Shown: positions 22,241 through 34,400 of the stretch, piece after piece
Layout: the number at the start of each line of letters is the position of its first letter
Numbering within the stretch: position 1 is the stretch's first letter
NCBI GenBank assembly: GCA_942486035.1
Contig: CALNXK010000014.1
Location: 4,460,001-4,524,000 of the forward strand
Source: Porites lobata
Lineage: Eukaryota > Cnidaria > Anthozoa > Scleractinia > Poritidae
DNA length: 64,000 nt
Reading direction: 5' to 3'
Translations under genes and position numbers: made by a program
Notes under the pieces: generated by a model
The model's database searches: none
Told to the model about the DNA's origin: nothing
What the model saw: only the letters and a program-made list of their open reading frames with translations

Positions 22241-25200
22241 GGTGTACATCAGATAGTAACAAGTTTTCCAGTTAAAACTTTGTCATAAAGTGCTACACCT
22301 CGGCACTTCGACTATTTCACTATCGCGCTTGTTTTGACGCACAATTGATAGTCAGGAGAAGTCGTATTGTCTAAAACCATAGCAAAAGACAAATTTACAC
22401 ACATCACAGCGTTAAGGTAGGGTAATACAGGGTATTTCCTTCAGGTACATTTACATTTTCTGTTAGGTTATAAGCGATTAAATCGCATGCAGCGACGAAC
22501 AAAACGCGAAGCCGTCAGATATTCTAGAACCGTAATTTACAGTGCTGTGCATTATTTTTGCTTAACTAACTACGCGCTGATGGAAATAAATATGTTTCGG
22601 CCGCTTTAAATTTTGAAACAATTCACTGGTACTGTATAGTCATAATTGGAGCGGAAAGTTAGCACGCGAGCAGGGCGATTCTGGTGTGGTTTCTGTCATG
22701 TAGAAGATACTACGGCAATGAGGCTCCCGAGGTCCGTTCTGGAAATCACAACTACATGTAGCAGATGTTTGTTTAACAAAGCTCCCGCGAGACGGTTTTT
22801 TGGTGATTTTATTAATTTTTCCGATCCATTTTTTCTTTCAGCTCTATTTTCGCGGCTTTTGCGATACAAACTAAATTCAGTTTTAGTTGTGATGGCATTA
22901 CACTGCTTAATCATGACGGCCTTGGAAGAAACTGAATATATTGCGCTTCGCGATTTCGTAAAATCGCTGCGGGAATTAAAGAAATATTTTCTTCCAAAAA
23001 AGCGTTTTCAAGCTTCTTTCTATAGTCAATTATCTCGTTTGTCTCGTTTTCTAAAGTTCCTTGAGAACAGAATAAGACAATATTTTATTACTTACAACCT
23101 AAAAACCTGATTTTTGACCAGATCGAAACAAAACTGACCTCTGAAATGGAAGAAGAAAAGCCTTTTATTTTTGCCGGCTTCGGCCTGCCGACGCGATCGT
23201 GTCTGTTTTGCTTTCATATGATGACATTTTCCTGACAGAACGGTGTCGGGAAAAACACCTCGCGCTGATCATACGTGACAAAATCCGCCGCGCCTAAGCT
23301 AATTAAGAAATTCTCCTCGAAAGCTCCATACAATTCCTTATAACAAAATAATAAGGAATTGTATGGAGCTCTCCGGGATACTTACAGTGCAAGCCCTCTG
23401 TGTCTTCTCAAGTTTCATAAACTCATACTCAGATCTCTTACTTATTGATGAAGCCAAAGGCGAGATCTGGTCAAATCCGATTTTGTATCCGTGATTGCCT
23501 GTCAGGAATGTGACAGGCCATGAAAGAGCGCATGCTTGAAATTCATCCTCAATTTTTGACGTGTTAAACAACGAATTTGATAGAGCCGTGAAGTTTTTTC
23601 TATCAAAACGTGGTTATGCGCACATCTTAAGTATGAACCAGCTAATCTCTGTGTTCTTTTTTTATCTTTTTAACATCAAATTCAACGCGACAACTCGGGC
23701 CAGATCTCCCCTCAGTTTGGCTTCGTCAGCAAGAGATCTGGGTAGGAGATTAGGGATTTCATTGACCTCTAGGGCGAGGGGGGGAGGGGGTGGTTTGCTC
23801 TCGCATGCTGTCCAGCAAGGATGCTTGCGTAGCGTAAGTCAATGAAGAACAAACAAGTTCAGCTGTACAGTTTTGACTGAACGCGGGCAAATCAGGCTAT
23901 CTTTGACTACGTTTTGAGCCGTTTTGTCTACTAAGCCACTTTCTGAAATCGATTTAAATGGTCCAGCAACGACTAGACCGAGTAACGGATAGTCTTGGGC
24001 TTGCAGACTGTCAAGAGTTAACTTTTTTTCTTTATTTTGACCAGTCAAAAGCGTCGAGACGTGACAGCGTAAAAATTTATTTCGTGGATCAACGTGGTCT
24101 GGCCACTGTCTTAATTTTTTTTTTTGAGCCATGTTATCATTCTTAGACAATTATGTGACACAGTCAACTTTAGTCACTTTAGGGCAGCGCTGACCAGGAC
24201 ACCACTTTTGTCAGCTTGAAGTCCAATTTAATCTTCTGTAGTGCTCTTTTTAATTGTCAATCTTTTACTGAGTATATATGCTTATCCCGTCGTAGGAGAA
24301 GTGTATTTTATTGTATTTGGCTAAAATTCGTGCCTTACGAGAAAGTGTGAAAGCAGTTCGGTTAAGAAGCGATATCCAATGCACGTGTTCTACAGCTTAC
24401 TGTGTCTCTATAAATGAAAGTTTTACAAATTAAAGAGGCGGTAACCGAATTTAGTTTTTTGCGCTATGACAATGATTCCAATAAAAAGTAGAAAGAGAAG
24501 GAAAAACAATGTGCAAACCATGTTAACAAACCAAGCTTTTTTTCGTGATAGTTTAGAGATGATTAGCGATTGGCGGCTTTTAACGTTTTGTTCAGTTGTA
24601 CATGTATTACTTTTAAATACTGTTTTAATGTTTGAAAAGAATTCGCCAACATGTTTCGACGTAGCCTGTTCCAGGCGTTCGGACAGGACAAGGAAAACTA
24701 CGAATGTAACGACATACAAACAAAATGAACCTTCTATTATATTATTGGTGGATAGCAAAATACTTGATTAACCTTCGCTGGTTTATGATACGGCATAGAT
24801 AGGAAAAATTGTTTTGGAGTTACACGAACTTTGTTGTGCCGTTTTCTTGCAAATTGCAGCTTGATAATCCCTGGCAATGACTGTACCTTTCCCAATACTT
24901 TATTGACTTTATTATGCAGCAATCAAATGAATAAACGTGAATATTTAGGAATGATTTGCAAGAGTTCTTTTGTTTCTGCGAATTAGTAGGCATTTTTCTA
25001 TCTGCATGACTGAAAACAGAGTTCGCAAAAACAGAGTAAGTGAAAAATAGAGTCTTGAGGTCAGTCTCACTCTCTACTAATCACTAAACCAGCTCCGAGA
25101 TCCTCGATCCTTAATCATATGGAGATTTGGACTAGATTAATCGAAGGACAAAATTTAAAATTGCGATGTCGGTGTGTCGCCACGTTTTTTGCGGTGATGC

Positions 25201-25423
25201 GATGTTTGTTATTTTTTCCGCGGTGTTGCGGTGTGGACAGTCCTCCAATATGTCCCCCTCATTATCATACCTTAAACCCGTACGGAACAGTAAAACATTT
25301 CTTCACGTAATTTATAAATCGAAAAAGAAAACAAACTTGTTATGCATTCTTAACAACGTCTTTCAATATAGCAAGATTCGAACACGAAAACGAAATGCCA
25401 AGAAAAGCATTAAAACAGAAAAA
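22241..25423. other. Non-coding stretch of about 3.2 kb
   Basis: No gene is supported. Open frames at 22646-23110 (+) and 24423-24758 (-) are protein-sized. The latter has two hydrophobic runs (CLYVVTFVVFLVL and VCTLFFLLFLLFIGIIVIA), but neither frame has an in-frame ATG with context or a splice pair. A 17-base inverted repeat with a TAACAAAA spacer lies at about 23324-23365 (GGAATTGTATGGAGCT). Confidence 0.4.
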
Positions 25424-25990
25424 AATTTGGAATCCAGTCCTTTTTGGAATCCGGAATCCACTGAGCTGGAATCCGGAATCCACGGGGTGGAATCCAGAAT
25501 CCAAGACTGTCATGGATTCCCTTACATGGGGCGATTTCTTCGTGTTGGTGCACCTCAGTTAGCTGACTATGTAAATTTTCTTCGCGTTCCTGCATCTGTC
25601 TCAACTGCCTTTGAGAATTTTCTTCGCCTTCCTGCATTTTCCTTGACTTCCCTTGTGAATTTTCTTCGCGTTTCTGCATCTCTCGCAATTTCCTTGGTGA
25701 TTTACGTTGCCGCGTTTTATTAAACAGCTTTTTATATTTTCCTACTTGTTGCTGCGGTTCACTCATATCCACTTCGCACTCTGACATCTCATTTTCTATG
25801 TTTTCTTTGCCTTGGCGATTCTCAATGCACCTTTGCAAGTTTCCACCATCTCCGTGTTGTATGTCCTTCAACAAGTATGTGTCGCCTTGTTTTACCTTAC
25901 TGTTCAACTGCTTTGTTGAGTTTCCATCTCTTTCCGGCATCTCCTTCAACCATCCTTGCAACGGCCTTTGCGACTCTACGCGTTGATCTT
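25410..25990 (-). pseudogene. Coiled-coil exon remnant with 14-residue repeats
   Basis: A minus-strand open frame without ATG, rich in Glu, Gln, Lys and Arg. Three tandem 14-residue units (KREENSQGKSRKMQ type) come from a 42-base period at about 25574, 25616 and 25658. The last 30 codons run into the adjacent MITE. It looks like an internal exon of a coiled-coil protein, or part of a repeat family, truncated by the MITE. I do not recognise the parent gene. Confidence 0.35.
25424..25533 (-). mobile_element. Second copy of the GGAATCCGGAATCC MITE, inverted
   Basis: Three to four TGGAATCCGGAATCC units are followed by GGATTCCCTTACATGGGGCG, the inverted terminus of the 19221 copy. It abuts the coiled-coil exon remnant at 25536. 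Confidence 0.65.
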
Positions 25991-26091
25991 GTATTATTCC
26001 TGGTGAACGTTTTACAAAAACGAAAAAGGTAGGTAAATATATAATTTCTTACCTATATACCTAGATTTAATAACAATATTATTTTATTATT

Positions 26092-26430
26092 ATGGATGGG
26101 GAAACATATATACCAAAGCATAGAGTCGAAACAAAACAAAATAAGTACAAACGCTGCATATTTTTAGCCATAATAGAGAAAGTGGTGCTCTACCTCAAGC
26201 TTCCAGATATACTAAATAAAAATAGATATTATCAAATTCTTAATTATCCTTACTCGTTCACAAAATCTCACAATATCAAGCCATAATTCCTGAGGCGTTT
26301 CAAAAGTACCCGATAAAGGTCTCTGATATTCATTCAATCAATACCAGATATGCATCAAACATTAAGGTCAAAATTATGGCAAACACACATAACCAAAAAT
26401 CTGGGAAGAGATCCTATCAGTATGAAGATA
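26092..26430 (+). pseudogene. Truncated 3' fragment of the same LINE family as 39.5-44.7 kb
   Basis: Matches 44020-44370 in order: AACAAAACAAAATAA, TTTTTAGCCATAATAG, TCACAAAATCTCACAA, TCTGATATTCATTCA and TGGGAAGAGAT. Stops and indels are frequent. It is a 5'-truncated, decayed insertion, as is usual for LINEs. Confidence 0.75.
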
Positions 26431-26433
26431 CTT

Positions 26434-26863
26434 ATGCCATGTCCACACTAATGCGTTTTCAAAAGTAGACGTCGTTGTCATCAAAAAAGCATCGAAAGTT
26501 TCGCGTCAATACTACCGTTTCAATGCGTTTTCGACTGTCCACACTAAAACGTCCGAAAACGATAGAATTTCACGTTGTGACGTAAGCTAAACTCTATGCG
26601 CATGCTACAAACACATGCCTGCGCGATATTTTACAACCCACGTGGTACATGTGAAGTCATCGTTTTCATTTCGACGCGTTTTCGACCGTCCACCCTAATA
26701 CATTATGTATGCGTTTCCGTTTTGATCCACTTTTAAGAGCATTTTCAAACTGATGCGTTTTTTATGAAAACTCTCGGCGCGTTAGTGTGGACAGAAGGCC
26801 TAAACGCATCGAAATGTATGAGTTTTAAAACGAAAACGCTTTGGTGTGGACGAGGCCTCAGCT
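26434..26863. mobile_element. MITE with GTCCACAC-type inverted ends
   Basis: The left end ATGTCCACACTAATGCGTTTT and the right end AACGCTTTGGTGTGGACGAGG are inverted copies. Internal repeats of TGCGTTTTCGA and GTCCACACTAA occur on both strands. No coding capacity. It follows directly on the truncated LINE fragment. Confidence 0.65.
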
Positions 26864-27290
26864 ACCACCAGTAAAAAAAACACTGAATGCAAGCGACTTT
26901 TGCTTAACTCTTAAAAGGTAACAATGTTAAATGACTCTTTACACAATCCTCCATAACTGCCATTGAATGTATTACGTCACTTTGTGGTAGAGAAGCGTGA
27001 CGTCACGTTACCATGGTAGCAAAATTTCTGGATCACAACAAAGGGAGTTTTTGCAACGGCGACGGCAGACAGCAAAAAAAAAAACAATAGGTTTAGACTG
27101 GCAAAAAAACAACTTTGCACGTGCATCACGCTTTTTTGTACATTTCTTAGCCGTTGTTGCCCAACTACGACATGAAACTAGGTGAGCACGACACAAAAAT
27201 TTTCCTTTTCTTTTTCTTAACTTAGATACGGTCCTTTCGGATTTAACCCAGAAAATTTCGCCAAAATTTGACAAATTAAATGAAATTAAA
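26864..27290. repeat. Dispersed repeat segment with CAATAGGTTTAGACTGGC
   Basis: The stretch 27050-27190 (CAATAGGTTTAGACTGG ... ACTTTGCACGTGCATCACGC) resembles a repeat I associate with anthozoan genomes. ATGGTAGCAAAATTTCTGGAT (27011) recurs almost exactly at 28248. No coding content. Confidence 0.4.
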
Positions 27291-27329
27291 TAAGATCGAT
27301 GAAGTTTGAAAAACAGTGCGAATCCACTT

Positions 27330-27390
27330 TTTAAGTGAACGGTAGGAGGCGAGTGCTCTCACCACTGCGCCTCTCCTGCTCCCCTTGTCT
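27330..27390 (-). repeat. tRNA-derived SINE head (partial)
   Basis: On the minus strand GGCGCAGTGGTGAGAGCAC is a good RNA polymerase III box A of tRNA type, followed by TCGCCTCCTACC. The box B region is poorly matched. A fragment or degenerate SINE. Confidence 0.4.
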
Positions 27391-29559
27391 CTTTTGACAA
27401 CTTTGCCTTTACTTTTTTTTTCTTCTTTATCTTTTACTTCTATCAGCTTGCTACTGTAAAACCCAATGCAAAACATTGATTAGCGAGTCCATACTGATAT
27501 CGTCAAACATCTTTCAAATGGCGCTGATACCAAAAAACTTGCCTGCAAGAGGCATAAACCTGAGCTCGGAGAAACGGAGAAAGACTCAAATGCTTCTTCT
27601 AAAGAAGATTATATTCGACGAATGTTGACTGTTTTGTAGTAGATTCATCAAGACAACTAAGGCCTTTTGTCTTTTGTCTAGCCTTGTCACTCGTAAGCAA
27701 TAGCTAAAACAATAAAAAAAGAACAACTACGTCCAACAATCAGAGCTCCTGACCAGATTCCGGGCACATTTTACGTCATCAGTATGGAATTTCTGTCGCT
27801 GACGCGTACACGTCCCTCCTAGGGCAAAGTCCCTTGAAGTGAAGAGTGTAGAGGAATGGCTGCTTTTTCTGGCTAAGATGCGCAGTGCAAAACAAGCCAA
27901 GCACCTCAACGAGGGACGAAATGTAAACAAAAACAGCGTTTGGGCAGCGGAGCTTAGTCAAAACCAGTCTAGATCTTTAATTTGCATCGTGTTTGTTTGT
28001 TCTCATGACGTAATTGATCTATAAGTTTTCGAAGCTCCCAAGGAGTTGAACAACCCTTCATGCGTCTGCTGGTAACACTGAAGGACAATTTTATCTAGCT
28101 ACTGTTAATAACCGTTTAGTTTTAATAAATCTTATACTAATTAATCATGTTCAGTTTCAGTCACACTCGTTGATCAGGAAGTTAAGAAGGAATAAAATAA
28201 CAAATAAGGCGGGTAGTTTCGTAGTGTTGCGCACTGGTGTAGTAATAATGGTAGCAAAATTTCTGGATGACAACAAACCAAAACGTTTTCTCTCCCTTAC
28301 TCCGAGAGGTTTTTCTCCGGGTACTTTCGCCTTAAAAACCATCACTTCCAAATTCCAATTTGATCTGGAACGCACGGACACGTTTCAACTGAGTTCTTAA
28401 GAACTCCTAAGTGCTCCGTGGGTAAAACAAATTACAATATCACAATTACATGACTCGCCCTTCGCGGGCGAGTTGCTCGAACACCGCGACACCGCCCCTA
28501 GGAAAATAATATATACCGTTACCTTTGAGAGAAACGGGTAGCTCGTCAACAAAACACCTTATCGTGCTTGGCTTGGCATCTTGCACGCGAACAGTTACAC
28601 CTGGTAATTCATCTATGGTAATTGAATCTTTGCTGACCTTTTATTGAGCTTTTAGATGAGGTGTCAAACTAAGAAAAGATAAAGTAAAACCCAAGATAAG
28701 AAAAGATAAGTTATATTATTAACTCATTGACAGTTTTGTAAAATCCAAAAAATTTCACACCCCATTTCACGAAAACGCTGCTCTCTAGACTGGTCTAAAA
28801 AGGGGAAATGTACCTTTAATAACTAGTGTGGATATGTTTTAGGACCCTAAAACAATTCGGTGCTACACTTAGATGAGCCAATTAACTGAAGTCAGTTGCA
28901 AAGACATTCCCAAGATTTCTGAAGAATTGTTCAGTCATTTCCAAAAATACCGGACTGTCACGGACGGTTATTAACTAAGAGCAGTTGACGGATCGAACGG
29001 TTTGATCCGTACAAACTGTACAACCCGTCAACATTTATTCAGTTTATTTATTTATTTTATTACTTTGTCACATAAAATAAATCACAGTAAGTAGAAGTAA
29101 AAGTATAGTAAATAGATAAATAAGATTAAATTGAAATTTGTCAACAGCTGGGAAGGTGAGGACTGTGGCGGGGAAATTTCCGAAAAGACAACGAGCCTAT
29201 AAGAAATAGCGATTTCCGCCCACCGGCATCTTAAATACCAGGCGGCATTTAAAATAAAACTTGGAAAAAAAACGTGTATAAGGATATAAGTGTTTACTGA
29301 AAAAATATGTATATACAAATATCAGATAATGAAGTACCAGAGTGATGTCCTCATCCTGTCTGACCCTTAAAAATGGTTGCTAACAGTCTGTATACCGAGT
29401 CAGAAATAAAGGGTTATATGCCTCTGGCTGAGCTCATACATCTCGGTCATTGCTGTGAAACCTGATCACACCAGTGCAAGCAGAGCACGTGACCATCCTG
29501 GGTTGCCTGTGCCCAATGTTCGTGGATGTATTAAAATAGACCTTGTTACCGATACGGCG
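27391..29559. other. Non-coding stretch of about 2.2 kb
   Basis: No gene is supported. It contains the CTCGCCC-TTCGC-GGGCGAG hairpin (28453-28473) and a short inverted repeat GTTGACGG/CCGTCAAC near 28985-29030. Confidence 0.5.
28453..28473. repeat. G+C-rich perfect hairpin
   Basis: ACTCGCCC and GGGCGAGT pair around the loop TTCGC (8-bp stem). It stands out in A+T-rich surroundings. It is similar in style to the GCGCGC-TTC-GCGCGC hairpin at 54671-54685. Confidence 0.75.
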
Positions 29560-29660
29560 GCCATATTAAATTTATTAGATTTAAGCAGCGGGGGGGAGGT
29601 GTCTCCAAGGAAATCTGTGGTACAGTCCGCCTGCCAGTATGACGTCACGTCTCGCGTAGG
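29560..29660 (+). repeat. Dispersed repeat ending TCCGCCTGCCAGTATGACGTCAC
   Basis: This copy (+) and the one at 31365-31465 (-) share a G-run followed by GAGGT, TCCGCCTGCC and AGTATGACGTCAC. The tip includes a CRE-type TGACGTCA. A short frame starts at ATGGCG just downstream (29672) and reads only 35 codons. Confidence 0.6.
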
Positions 29661-30462
29661 TAGCTTTCAAAATGGCGAGCAAATTGTTCATCGAAGAGAC
29701 GGATAAAAATTTCTATTTCATCACATTCCGATTTCTTGGATTTGGAGATTTTAAGGTTTCTATTGTCATAGAAAACTAGAATTAAATACTTTCTTGGAAT
29801 GAAATGTCCAGTGGTGTAATGAATGTTAAAGATTCCTTTCTATCGTCGAGCAAATTTTACGAGCAATCATACCGACCGGTCACACTTTTGAGGGCCAGTG
29901 CACAGCAAGATTGAGGAGTTTAGACACAGCAATAGGAGATTCATCAAAGGATGTATTATACTTTACATTGTGCGTATTTTCAGCTCTTCAGAGCTAGTGG
30001 AACCCCATATCATTCCTCTCAAAGTACGCTTGGCTGTAGCGTTGAAAGACTGAGGAAGCTAAATGAAAGGTATTTGTGAGAGACTGTAAGCATTGAATCT
30101 TGTTGCTTTACCGCATTTTAAGACTGTATTGGGCATACACCTGTAATTCTGTAATTAAATCCCGAAAACCATTAAAAGGTTTCGTTTAATTATTTTGGAG
30201 GGCAAACCCAGTGGAGATTTTAGGGTAACAATATTGATTAGTTTGACGACGTACAAAAGGCAAGCTACAATAGTTTAACTTTTGCCAGTACAGTTTGTGG
30301 TGTACTGTGTGTTGTTTGTCATGATGTCAGCTAACATTGAAAAAAATTCAGCTGTTTCAAAGGAGGGACATGTCTTGACAGCTTATGGAATTTTTCTGGT
30401 CGTAAGCTTGGCCAGTATGCAGATCAAGAGATTTTGAAATCCCTTTTCCAAAATAAAACTCC

Positions 30463-30570
30463 TAGCCTGAAATTCATCCGATTGCTTCGAGTCGTTTTCT
30501 CCTCTCAACAACGACGTTACTGAGGGAGTAATAACGACTCGAAGTAATCGGATGAAATTCATTCAGGCTA
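30463..30570. mobile_element. 108-bp palindromic MITE with 9-bp target duplication
   Basis: TAGCCTGAA at the left and TTCAGGCTA at the right are the tips of inverted arms of about 34 bp (GATTGCTTCGAGTCGTT inside). TAAAACTCC flanks both sides (30454-30462 and 30571-30579). A 9-bp duplication suggests a Mutator-like mobiliser. A partial copy of this MITE is the landing site of the Harbinger element at 12.17 kb. Confidence 0.85.
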
Positions 30571-30699
30571 TAAAACTCCGGACGTAAGCTTAAAATATAT
30601 ATTGATCCAAGTGCATGACCAGCAGGGTCAGCAGTAAGAATAAAGAAAAAAAGGTCAAAAGGAAAAATAGACCAAACAGAGACAAAAACGGTACAAAGA

Positions 30700-30785
30700 A
30701 ACAGAAACAGCGTCGCCGGGAGTCGAAACCGGTTTGATCTGCACGTTCAAGCAACTCCTTGACCACTGTACCACAGTGACACACA
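30700..30785 (-). repeat. tRNA-derived SINE head
   Basis: Read on the minus strand, TACAGTGGTCAAGG is a box A and GGTTTCGACTCCC a box B, spaced as in a tRNA. A T-rich tail follows. The cloverleaf is not intact and no acceptor stem closes, so this is a SINE rather than a tRNA gene. Confidence 0.6.
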
Positions 30786-31364
30786 TGATTTGAAAAATTA
30801 ATTTTGTCATATCAACTGCCATAGACGTTGTTTGAAGCCGGAGGAGCTGTATTTATCATGAATTCAAATATACATTTGAGAAAAATTAGCTTAAGCGCGT
30901 ATTTCAAAGCTATTTCGAATTGTTTCGGGTTCAACGGGCCGACTCGATGTACATAATCAATCGAACTAGCTTTATTGAATTTGGTGGAGAATTAGGAGAT
31001 CAACGGAGGCCCACACTGGAAAGAAATGATATGAAGTTAGAACCGTTTAATTAGCAAAAGAATAGATGAAATATAAACATGTGTGATCTGTGAATGGAAC
31101 CTCCTATTCTGGAGACTAGACCTTGCCTATTTTAGAGAAAAAAAAAGATTTAAGTTTTGATGACCTTGCCGGTCCCGTGAAATAGATGACGATCCCGGAA
31201 CACGGCCCGCAACACAAATTAACAAAATTATACAATCACGGACACAAAATATCAAAACGGTTTACACAAGTAGATTATAGCAACACAAAAGCTCACACCC
31301 GCGACCTCCCTCGTACAAATAACTGACGTATACCTTGCTAATTTGCACGAGCGCTTGCCTGTTA

Positions 31365-31465
31365 CTATGTGACGTCATACTGGCAGGCGGAGTGGGTCAA
31401 GAAAATTTGGAGGAAAACAATAGAGTTACCTCCCCCCCCCCCCCCCCAACCTGGATTTAAGAAGT
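31365..31465 (-). repeat. Inverted partner of the 29560 repeat
   Basis: GTGACGTCATACTGGCAGG mirrors the 29.6-kb tip, and the run of about 17 C at 31432-31448 mirrors its G-run. The two copies lie 1.8 kb apart in inverted orientation, so they could be the ends of one element or two independent insertions. Confidence 0.6.
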
Positions 31466-34400
31466 ATTATGGGACGCCCAGTGGGCATTCGCTCAGTATT
31501 TACGTGCGCTTTTCGGGCAAAAAGAGAACTTCAATGTATATTTCTTGGGAAAAAGGCGATCATTATTACATCCAAACACGGCACAACGATCTTTTTTTAC
31601 AAATTATTACAATCTTTTTCTAGGAAAACTTAAAGAAAAATTGGCCGAAGAGCGCGTAAATATTGAGGCAAGTATATGGGAGTGCTCATGCCCCCTGGGC
31701 AATCCATAATACTCCTTAAATCCAATTAATTCATTAAGGCCGCTGTATCGGTAAAAAGGTCTATTAGCAATTGAATCGAGGCTTATTTGGTTGCAGTAAA
31801 TCGATTCGATCGAAGGCGGAGAAATCCTGTTTCTTGTGGAAAGACACGCAGTTTTCACGAGCGAAGCCCGGGGGGGAGTCGTGAATTGAAGCGAGTCGTT
31901 TTTTCAGAATATTTAAAGCAATTCCTAGAACTATACGGTAAATAAATTCAATGTTTCGGCAAAAAACTGCTCATTCCGGCTTTGTTGTATTGATTTAATT
32001 GATAGATTGCTGCAGTTTATATTATGAGCTCTTCTGGAAAGTGCATCAATGTTCGGTTCTAGCTTGGTGGTATTAGCGAAAATTAAAAGGGATTTGTGAA
32101 TGTAAAAACGGTGAATACGCGCAGTCTGTTCTCTGTGCACCTTCCACTAGGACAGGCTAACGTAAACGGCTGCTTACAAGCCCCCCTCCATATAAGCCCA
32201 CAGTAAAAGGCCCGTCTACCTGTAATAAAAAATACATCCGACTATACCCCCCTGTTATAATCCCTCTCCTAGCTCTAATAAAAATTCTAAGCTCCGACTC
32301 CTCTTAATTCCATTATTATTAGGTTTTAAAGGTTAATTAAAAACCAGTAAATGCAAAAAGTATTTAATCAGCCCAAAGCACTTTTCTATTAGTCCCCGGC
32401 TTAGCTAGAAATTTTAAGTGAATTGTGCACTTTTAGATACAAGCATGAAATTGGGCACACTTATAGTAGTCACCAATACAAGCAATTTCAGATATAGTGC
32501 CAAGCCGGAATTACGTCGGTTTCCATAGAAACCGCAATTTATTAAAATTCATAAAAAATTAATGAATTCAAGTCATTAAATTATTTGTCGTAGTTTATCA
32601 ATACATAGAATCATTTCACTCCGTCAACCAACTTGTTTACCACGTACATCTTGTTTATAACACGCTATTGCACCTTAACTATGCGATGCCATGGCAACGG
32701 TAAGCAAAGGAAAACTAAAAATACAACGGCTGAATAAAATTAATGTGCCTTTAGTTGGTTTGATTATTATGTGTAATACAACTAATATCTTTGCACATAG
32801 CTTCATTACCTAATTGATTTCACATTTTCGTTACAGAATAAACTTAAGGTGATTCTCTAGTTTTCCCACTGTGTATCCCTCACTGGGCATAACAAGATGG
32901 CCGCCGTGAAAAAGCACTTCTGCAGAAACATGATTAGAATGATGTCCATCGAAGAGAAACGTTATTGAAATTTTCTATAGCAGTGTTTTTTTCTGGCTGA
33001 GATGAGTCTCAAAGTGTTAGAATTGTGCCTCACGTAAGCGGTACGCGTGTTGCTGCGTTAAACAATGGTTAAACTTCAGCTACTTCCTCACCGAGGACTG
33101 CGACAGTGGATGTTGTGCTGAACCACTTTCATGACATTTAAGCTTAACCTTTATCACATTATGTCCTAATTACTTTACCTCTATGTAAATTCCATAAAAT
33201 CGAATTTTTCAATGCTTTCTTCCACCTTCCACGTACATGCCGCTTTGAAACTCGCCCCAATTGTAAGAAACAAAGGTGGTGTGCACTATCTACAGCTCTA
33301 CTGCAAAAACAAGCATGGTGACCCTTATTTTTCTTCATTATTTTAATAATAACAATGCTTCCTTTCAATGGCAATTCTATGACCAGCGGAGAAGGAAGCT
33401 GTATCACACACTGTAAGGGCATGGAAGACAAGGAGAAACGTCGAGTTAAATGGACCAAAGGCCTTTCATCTGTAAGCCTGTTCCAGGCTCCAAGATAGTG
33501 GGGAAATGGAACGAAAAAAAGCGCGAAATTTTGAATCATGGTTGACTAGTGAACATTTTCTACTGCATCAGCTACATGGACTATAATTTTAATGTCTGTT
33601 TTTCCCCCGTGCAAACAGACACATTCTTGACCGTGTACGTTTGATGCTGCGGATTAGTTAAAGGAATTTTTCTTTTCATCATGCGATCCGATTTCGTCCT
33701 GTTGAACGAATCGCGATGAGATCTTTGCCACATAGCAAACGACTTGATAATAAGGAACACCTTGTGACCAGTCAATTACTAGAGGCAGCCACCTGTTTCA
33801 TTCGACTTCAAATTAACCTATTTCTTACTTCATTTTATTAAACCGACGGTTTTCTCTTTTATATGACTAGAATAGTTTTTTTTCTAGCTAAACCGAGTCA
33901 CAGGCATATTTAGAATGAGACAGCACAAACTCTTACCCGTGGAACCAACTCAACCAAGAGAAAAGAGAGAAAAAGCATGTGAACATAAATTCCAAAATAT
34001 GGCCTGCATTTATACATATGAAGAGAGGGAAATAACATTAACAACTCGCATCCAAATCCAAAAATACAACCAAATCACTTGGCTTGAGAGGAATAAGAGT
34101 TCCTGAACCTACGTCACGGCTCCTGTCCAACCGAGAGGAGACTAATGTGAATGCTGGAACAAAACGGCGGAAAATTTCGAAGACTTAAGAAAAATCATAA
34201 CAAATAGGTTTAAATTCCTTCGGGGAACGTCATTGCTTTATTTGTAGATTTGGATGAGAAAGTAAAAAAAAAATCGTTATTGGCACTTCATATCTAAAAA
34301 AGGGCATGAAAAATAACTTCGCAAGGGGGTCTCGGGTCTAAAAATTTCATTCGTTGCTAACTAGCTGGAATTAGAAAATTAAGCTTGCCACTATATCAGG

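Noticed and set aside
22646..23110. 154-codon plus-strand frame
   Set aside because: It begins at TTG, lacks a domain, and an equally long minus-strand frame overlaps it.
24423..24758. Membrane protein exon on the minus strand
   Set aside because: Two hydrophobic runs, but no ATG, no splice pair and no recognisable family; A/T-rich DNA often yields Phe/Leu-rich frames.
19221..25533. One 6.3-kb transposon bounded by inverted CGCCCCATGTAAGGGAATCC ends
   Set aside because: Each end is a separate MITE copy with its own GGAATCCGGAATCC units, and no transposase lies between them.
29672..29779. 35-codon ORF starting at ATGGCG
   Set aside because: Short, inside or next to a dispersed repeat, no family match.
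32890..32968. YY1-like motif with a 23-codon ORF as a gene start
   Set aside because: Too short, with no donor site in frame that I could defend.
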